This document shows positions 61,196 through 64,000 of a DNA stretch of 64,000 bases, piece after piece; positions within the stretch are counted from its first letter, which is position 1, and each line of letters begins with the position of its first letter. Below the pieces are notes generated by a model. The model was given only the letters and a program-made list of their open reading frames with translations. It was not told the DNA's origin and did not search any database. Origin of the DNA: Nitrospirota bacterium (GTDB lineage Bacteria; Nitrospirota; Thermodesulfovibrionia; UBA6902; JAJYJJ01); NCBI GenBank assembly GCA_021789595.1, contig JAJYJJ010000007.1:35510-99509 (forward strand), read 5' to 3'. The position numbers and the translations under genes are program-made.

Positions 61196-62572
61196 ATGAT
61201 TATCGGCATTTTTATTTTTGGATTGATAATTGGCGGTATTGTAATATGGTTTATTATTAGCTCACGGCTTGAAGGGAGGGCAAGGGGCGCAGAGGCGATT
61301 GTTTCTGAATTGAGGATGCAGGTTCAGCAGAGGGAGGCAGAGATAAATAAGGTGCGGGCTGAACTGGATGCAGAAAAGCAGGCAAGGGTTGAGGCGCTCA
61401 CAAGGCTTGAGGCCTCTGCCAAGAGCCTTGAGGAACAAAAGTCGCTCATTGAGGCGATGAGTAAGGAGATGAAAGACACCTTTAACGCCCTTTCATCGGC
61501 AGCGCTAAAAAGCAGCAGTGAGGACTTTCTCCGCCTTGCATCTGAGCATCTCGGAAAGATTGTTGCAGACACAAAGGGCAGGCTTGGCGAGCATCAGGCA
61601 GCAATGGACGGCCTTGTCAAACCCTTGCATGAGTCGCTAAAGAAATACGAGGAACAGATAAGCGCCATTGAGTCAAAAAGGCGGCAGGATTATGGGAGCA
61701 TTGAGGAGCAGATTAAAATGCTTGCCTCAACACATCAGCAGTTACAGCGAGAGACGAGCAATCTTGTCTCAGCCTTAAGAAAACCGCAGGTGCGCGGCAG
61801 ATGGGGCGAGATGCAGCTAAGAAGGGTTGCAGAACTCTCAGGGATGTCGATGCATTGTGATTTTACCGAACAGCAGTCAATGGATACTGAAAAAGGAAGG
61901 ATAAGACCTGATATGGTTGTACATCTTCCTATGGAAAGAGAAATCGTTGTTGATTCAAAGGTATCCCTTGACGCCTATCTTGATGCAATCTCTGCCCAGA
62001 CAGAAGATGAAAGAAAAGCAAAGATGGAAAAACATGCACAGCAGGTAAGGGCACACATGAATAAGCTTGCATCAAAGGAATACTGGAGCCAATTCAAACA
62101 GTCCCCAGAATTTGTTGTGCTCTTTATTCCTGGCGAGTCATTCCTGAGTGCTGCCCTCGATATTGATAATACCCTCATCGAAGAGGGAATCCAGAAGAGG
62201 GTTTTTATTGCTACGCCAACAACCTTCATAGCACTGCTTAGAGCGATTGCATACGGATGGCGTCAGGAGCAGATGACAAAGAATGCTCAGCAGATAAGCC
62301 TGTTGGGTAAGGAGCTATATGAAAGAATGAGAACGATAGTAGAGCACTTTGATGATCTGGGTAATGCTATTGAAAAGGCCATCGGGGCATACAATAAAGC
62401 AGTCGGCTCTATGGAATCCCGTATACTGCCTTCCATCAGGAAATTTAAAGAACTTGGTGTTACAGGTGCTGAAGAAATACCTGTCATTGAACAGATAGAA
62501 CAGAAACCGAGAAGTCTCTTCTTTACCCCACAGATTGATGAGGATAATAAAGGAGGGAATAACAATGCCTAA
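61196..62572 (+). CDS. rmuC: DNA recombination protein RmuC
   Basis: A 458-residue RmuC: N-terminal membrane helix (IIGIFIFGLIIGGIVIWFII), a long coiled coil (about 25-190) and a nuclease-like domain (RGRWGEMQLRRVAELSGM, VVDSKVSLDAYLDAI, VVLFIPGESFLSAAL). RmuC limits DNA inversions and rearrangements. It overlaps slightly with the leader of the next gene. Confidence 0.93.
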   Translation: MIIGIFIFGLIIGGIVIWFIISSRLEGRARGAEAIVSELRMQVQQREAEINKVRAELDAEKQARVEALTRLEASAKSLEEQKSLIEAMSKEMKDTFNALSSAALKSSSEDFLRLASEHLGKIVADTKGRLGEHQAAMDGLVKPLHESLKKYEEQISAIESKRRQDYGSIEEQIKMLASTHQQLQRETSNLVSALRKPQVRGRWGEMQLRRVAELSGMSMHCDFTEQQSMDTEKGRIRPDMVVHLPMEREIVVDSKVSLDAYLDAISAQTEDERKAKMEKHAQQVRAHMNKLASKEYWSQFKQSPEFVVLFIPGESFLSAALDIDNTLIEEGIQKRVFIATPTTFIALLRAIAYGWRQEQMTKNAQQISLLGKELYERMRTIVEHFDDLGNAIEKAIGAYNKAVGSMESRILPSIRKFKELGVTGAEEIPVIEQIEQKPRSLFFTPQIDEDNKGGNNNA

Positions 62573-63539
62573 GATCTCTGAAGATGTAAAAGAATTGCGT
62601 AGATTATGGGGTGGATTCTGGTCATCGAGGGTAATGCTTACTGCCAATAACCTCAGGATATTTGACAATCTAACAAGGCCAAAAACAGCAGAGGAACTGG
62701 CAAATGAGATAGGTACAGATAAAAGGGCTACAGAAATCCTCATGGATGCCCTTACAGGACTTGGTCTTCTTAAAAAGACATCTAACAGATACAGAAACAC
62801 TGGCATTGCATCCAAATTTCTTATCAGTGGAAAACCTTACTATCAAGGTGACATTTTAAGGCATGCAGACACCTTGTGGGAAAACTGGTCGGGTCTTGAC
62901 GAGGTCGTAAAAACAGGCAATCCCCATCATAAGGCACACAACCATGATGCATTTATCATGGGGATGCACAACCTTGCAGTATTGAAGGTTAAAGATGTAT
63001 TAAATGCTGTTAATCTCAGGGGTGTAAAGACCGCCCTTGACCTCGGCGGCGGTCCAGGCACCTATACAATAGAGATGGCAAAAAGGGGCATTTCCGTCAC
63101 ATTATTTGACAGACCCGAGACTATAAGGATTGCAAGAGACATTATCAAAAACTCCGCTGTGAAGAACATAAACTTTATTCAGGGTGACTTCCTATCTGAC
63201 GACATTGGAAAAGGCTATGACCTTGTCTTCATCAGTCAGGTTCTTCACTCAAACTCAGGAGCAGATAACATCAATGTCCTGAAGAAATCCAGAGGCGCCT
63301 TAGATCCGCACGGCAGGGTTGCAATACAGGAATTCCACCTTGATGAAGACAGGGCACATCCAGCTCAGGCTGCACTGTTTTCAATAAATATGCTTGTGAA
63401 TACCGAATCAGGGAGATGTTATTCACTAAAAGAGATAAAGGGCTGGCTTTTGAAAACAGGATTCAAGGATATAAAGATGAAATCTTTAGATGATACCATC
63501 TTGATCCAGGGCACCAAATCCTGGGATTTAAGCAGTTAA
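62565..63539 (+). CDS. SAM-dependent O-methyltransferase (acetylserotonin type)
   Basis: A 324-residue methyltransferase with an N-terminal winged-helix dimerisation domain (RIFDNLTRPKTAEELANEIG) and a C-terminal SAM domain (ALDLGGGPGTYTIEMAKRG, VFISQVLHSNSG, VAIQEFHLDEDR). It resembles small-molecule O-methyltransferases and related corrin/tetrapyrrole-linked enzymes. ATG 62565 with AGGAGGG, inside the end of rmuC. Substrate unknown. Confidence 0.85.
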   Translation: MPKISEDVKELRRLWGGFWSSRVMLTANNLRIFDNLTRPKTAEELANEIGTDKRATEILMDALTGLGLLKKTSNRYRNTGIASKFLISGKPYYQGDILRHADTLWENWSGLDEVVKTGNPHHKAHNHDAFIMGMHNLAVLKVKDVLNAVNLRGVKTALDLGGGPGTYTIEMAKRGISVTLFDRPETIRIARDIIKNSAVKNINFIQGDFLSDDIGKGYDLVFISQVLHSNSGADNINVLKKSRGALDPHGRVAIQEFHLDEDRAHPAQAALFSINMLVNTESGRCYSLKEIKGWLLKTGFKDIKMKSLDDTILIQGTKSWDLSS

Positions 63540-63562
63540 ATCTTTAAACAAGGAGGCAGGTC

Positions 63563-63841
63563 ATGTCTGAGAGATTAAGTCATGAGGAGTTTGTGAGAAA
63601 GGCTATTGTTAGTTTAAGAAAAGAGGGCTACAAGGGGATACATACTGTTTATTCAGGTTTTAACGAGGCCTTCAAAAAATACTTTGCTGGCGAGAATCCC
63701 GTGGAGGTGACAAACAGGTTAGCCAATGAAGGAAAGATTGTGATCAGGCCTGTAAAAGGCGGGGTAATGCTCTATCTGCCAGAGGAGGCACCTCAAGGCA
63801 AGGGCTCTGCAGATGAGGCACTGAAAAAGATGGGACTATAA
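63563..63841 (+). CDS. Small protein of unknown function
   Basis: A 92-residue protein (LSHEEFVRKAIVSLRKEGYKG, then VEVTNRLANEGKIVIRPVKGG). The middle has a winged-helix look (helix, turn, helix, two strands). AAGGAGG precedes the ATG. Probably DNA-binding, but no family recognised. Confidence 0.65.
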   Translation: MSERLSHEEFVRKAIVSLRKEGYKGIHTVYSGFNEAFKKYFAGENPVEVTNRLANEGKIVIRPVKGGVMLYLPEEAPQGKGSADEALKKMGL

Positions 63842-63886
63842 TCAAGATATAGGCTATAGAGAAAAGAGAAATAACAAACAAAACAA

Positions 63887-64000
63887 ATGACTGCAGAGGG
63901 TTTGGTCAGCCATAATATCATTGATTATCTAAGATCCTTTCCCGTAGGTTCTATTTATGTATTAGCACCTAAACAGTATGTCCTGTGCGGTTTTAACTAC
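63887..64000 (+). CDS. Start of a gene that runs off the window
   Basis: An ATG at 63887 opens a frame that stays open for 38 codons to the window end (MTAEGLVSHNIIDYLRSFPV...). No strong ribosome-binding site. The reading is plausible but too short to name. Confidence 0.4.
   Translation, partial: MTAEGLVSHNIIDYLRSFPVGSIYVLAPKQYVLCGFNY

Noticed and set aside
1..64000. rRNA, tRNA or CRISPR arrays
   Set aside because: I saw no convincing cloverleaf, rRNA segment or regular repeat-spacer array in the spaces between genes; a covariance-model scan would be needed to exclude small RNAs.

Overview
ORGANISM. The window comes from an anaerobic, sulfite/sulfate-respiring bacterium. It carries a complete reductive Dsr set (dsrAB, dsrD, dsrC, dsrMKJOP), a six-subunit Rnf complex, anaerobic (cbi-type) corrin synthesis genes and a membrane-anchored [NiFe] hydrogenase. 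Base composition is moderate, arginine is mostly encoded by AGG/AGA, and TTG or GTG starts are common. This suits Nitrospirota (Thermodesulfovibrionia-like) or a deltaproteobacterial-grade sulfate reducer. I cannot settle the phylum from sequence alone.

LAYOUT. 1-3125: 3' part of secA and a GAF-GGDEF protein. 3133-3993: outer-membrane beta-barrel protein (minus). 4034-9349: rnfCDGEAB (minus) behind a structured leader. 9593-21603: the sulfite-reduction island, tusA, dsrAB, dsrD, cbiA/dsrN, a HEAT-repeat gene, dsrC, an RsbRD-like gene, dsrMKJOP and two ferredoxins. 21632-22999 (minus): a dsrH/E/F-like set and a second tusA-like gene. 23000-23537: no intact gene, but a decayed toxin-antitoxin remnant. 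23538-25588: partner-switching module (SpoIIE-type phosphatase, RsbW-like kinase, STAS protein). 25569-28870: Mla-type lipid transport operon. 28910-35454: corrin genes (cbiGH, cbiF, cbiL, cbiET) around an ABC-2 transporter. 35540-38537: split ADP-forming acyl-CoA synthetase with a nucleoside phosphorylase between its subunits. 38679-40550: nitroreductase and aroC. 40638-46041: a truncated C39-like protein, then the hydrogenase operon (small subunit, large subunit, cytochrome b, maturation protease, hypC). 46684-51920: corrinoid-activating ferredoxin/ATPase and carB. 52349-56733: assorted housekeeping genes. 56740-60600: an AT-rich island with a kinase, a membrane protein and a BglII/BstYI-type restriction-modification pair. 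60623-64000: STAS-like regulator, rmuC, a methyltransferase and small genes.

HOW IT FITS. Hydrogenase, cytochrome b, DsrMKJOP and Rnf would feed electrons from H2 and ferredoxin through the membrane to DsrAB/DsrC. Siroheme amidation (dsrN) and corrin synthesis supply cofactors.

MAIN DISCOVERY. The hydrogenase large subunit (42881-44590) looks truncated in an ordinary gene call because its reading frame contains two UGA codons. They sit exactly at both cysteines of the N-terminal nickel-binding motif (R-I-UGA-G-V-UGA-T-T-V-H), and a bacterial-SECIS-like hairpin follows at once. The C-terminal motif keeps both cysteines. This predicts an [NiFe] hydrogenase with two selenocysteines, one terminal and one bridging, at positions different from the single C-terminal Sec of the known [NiFeSe] enzymes. 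A second theme is a family of palindromic and tandem repeats inserted in frame into at least six protein genes, concentrated in the cbi genes and carB.
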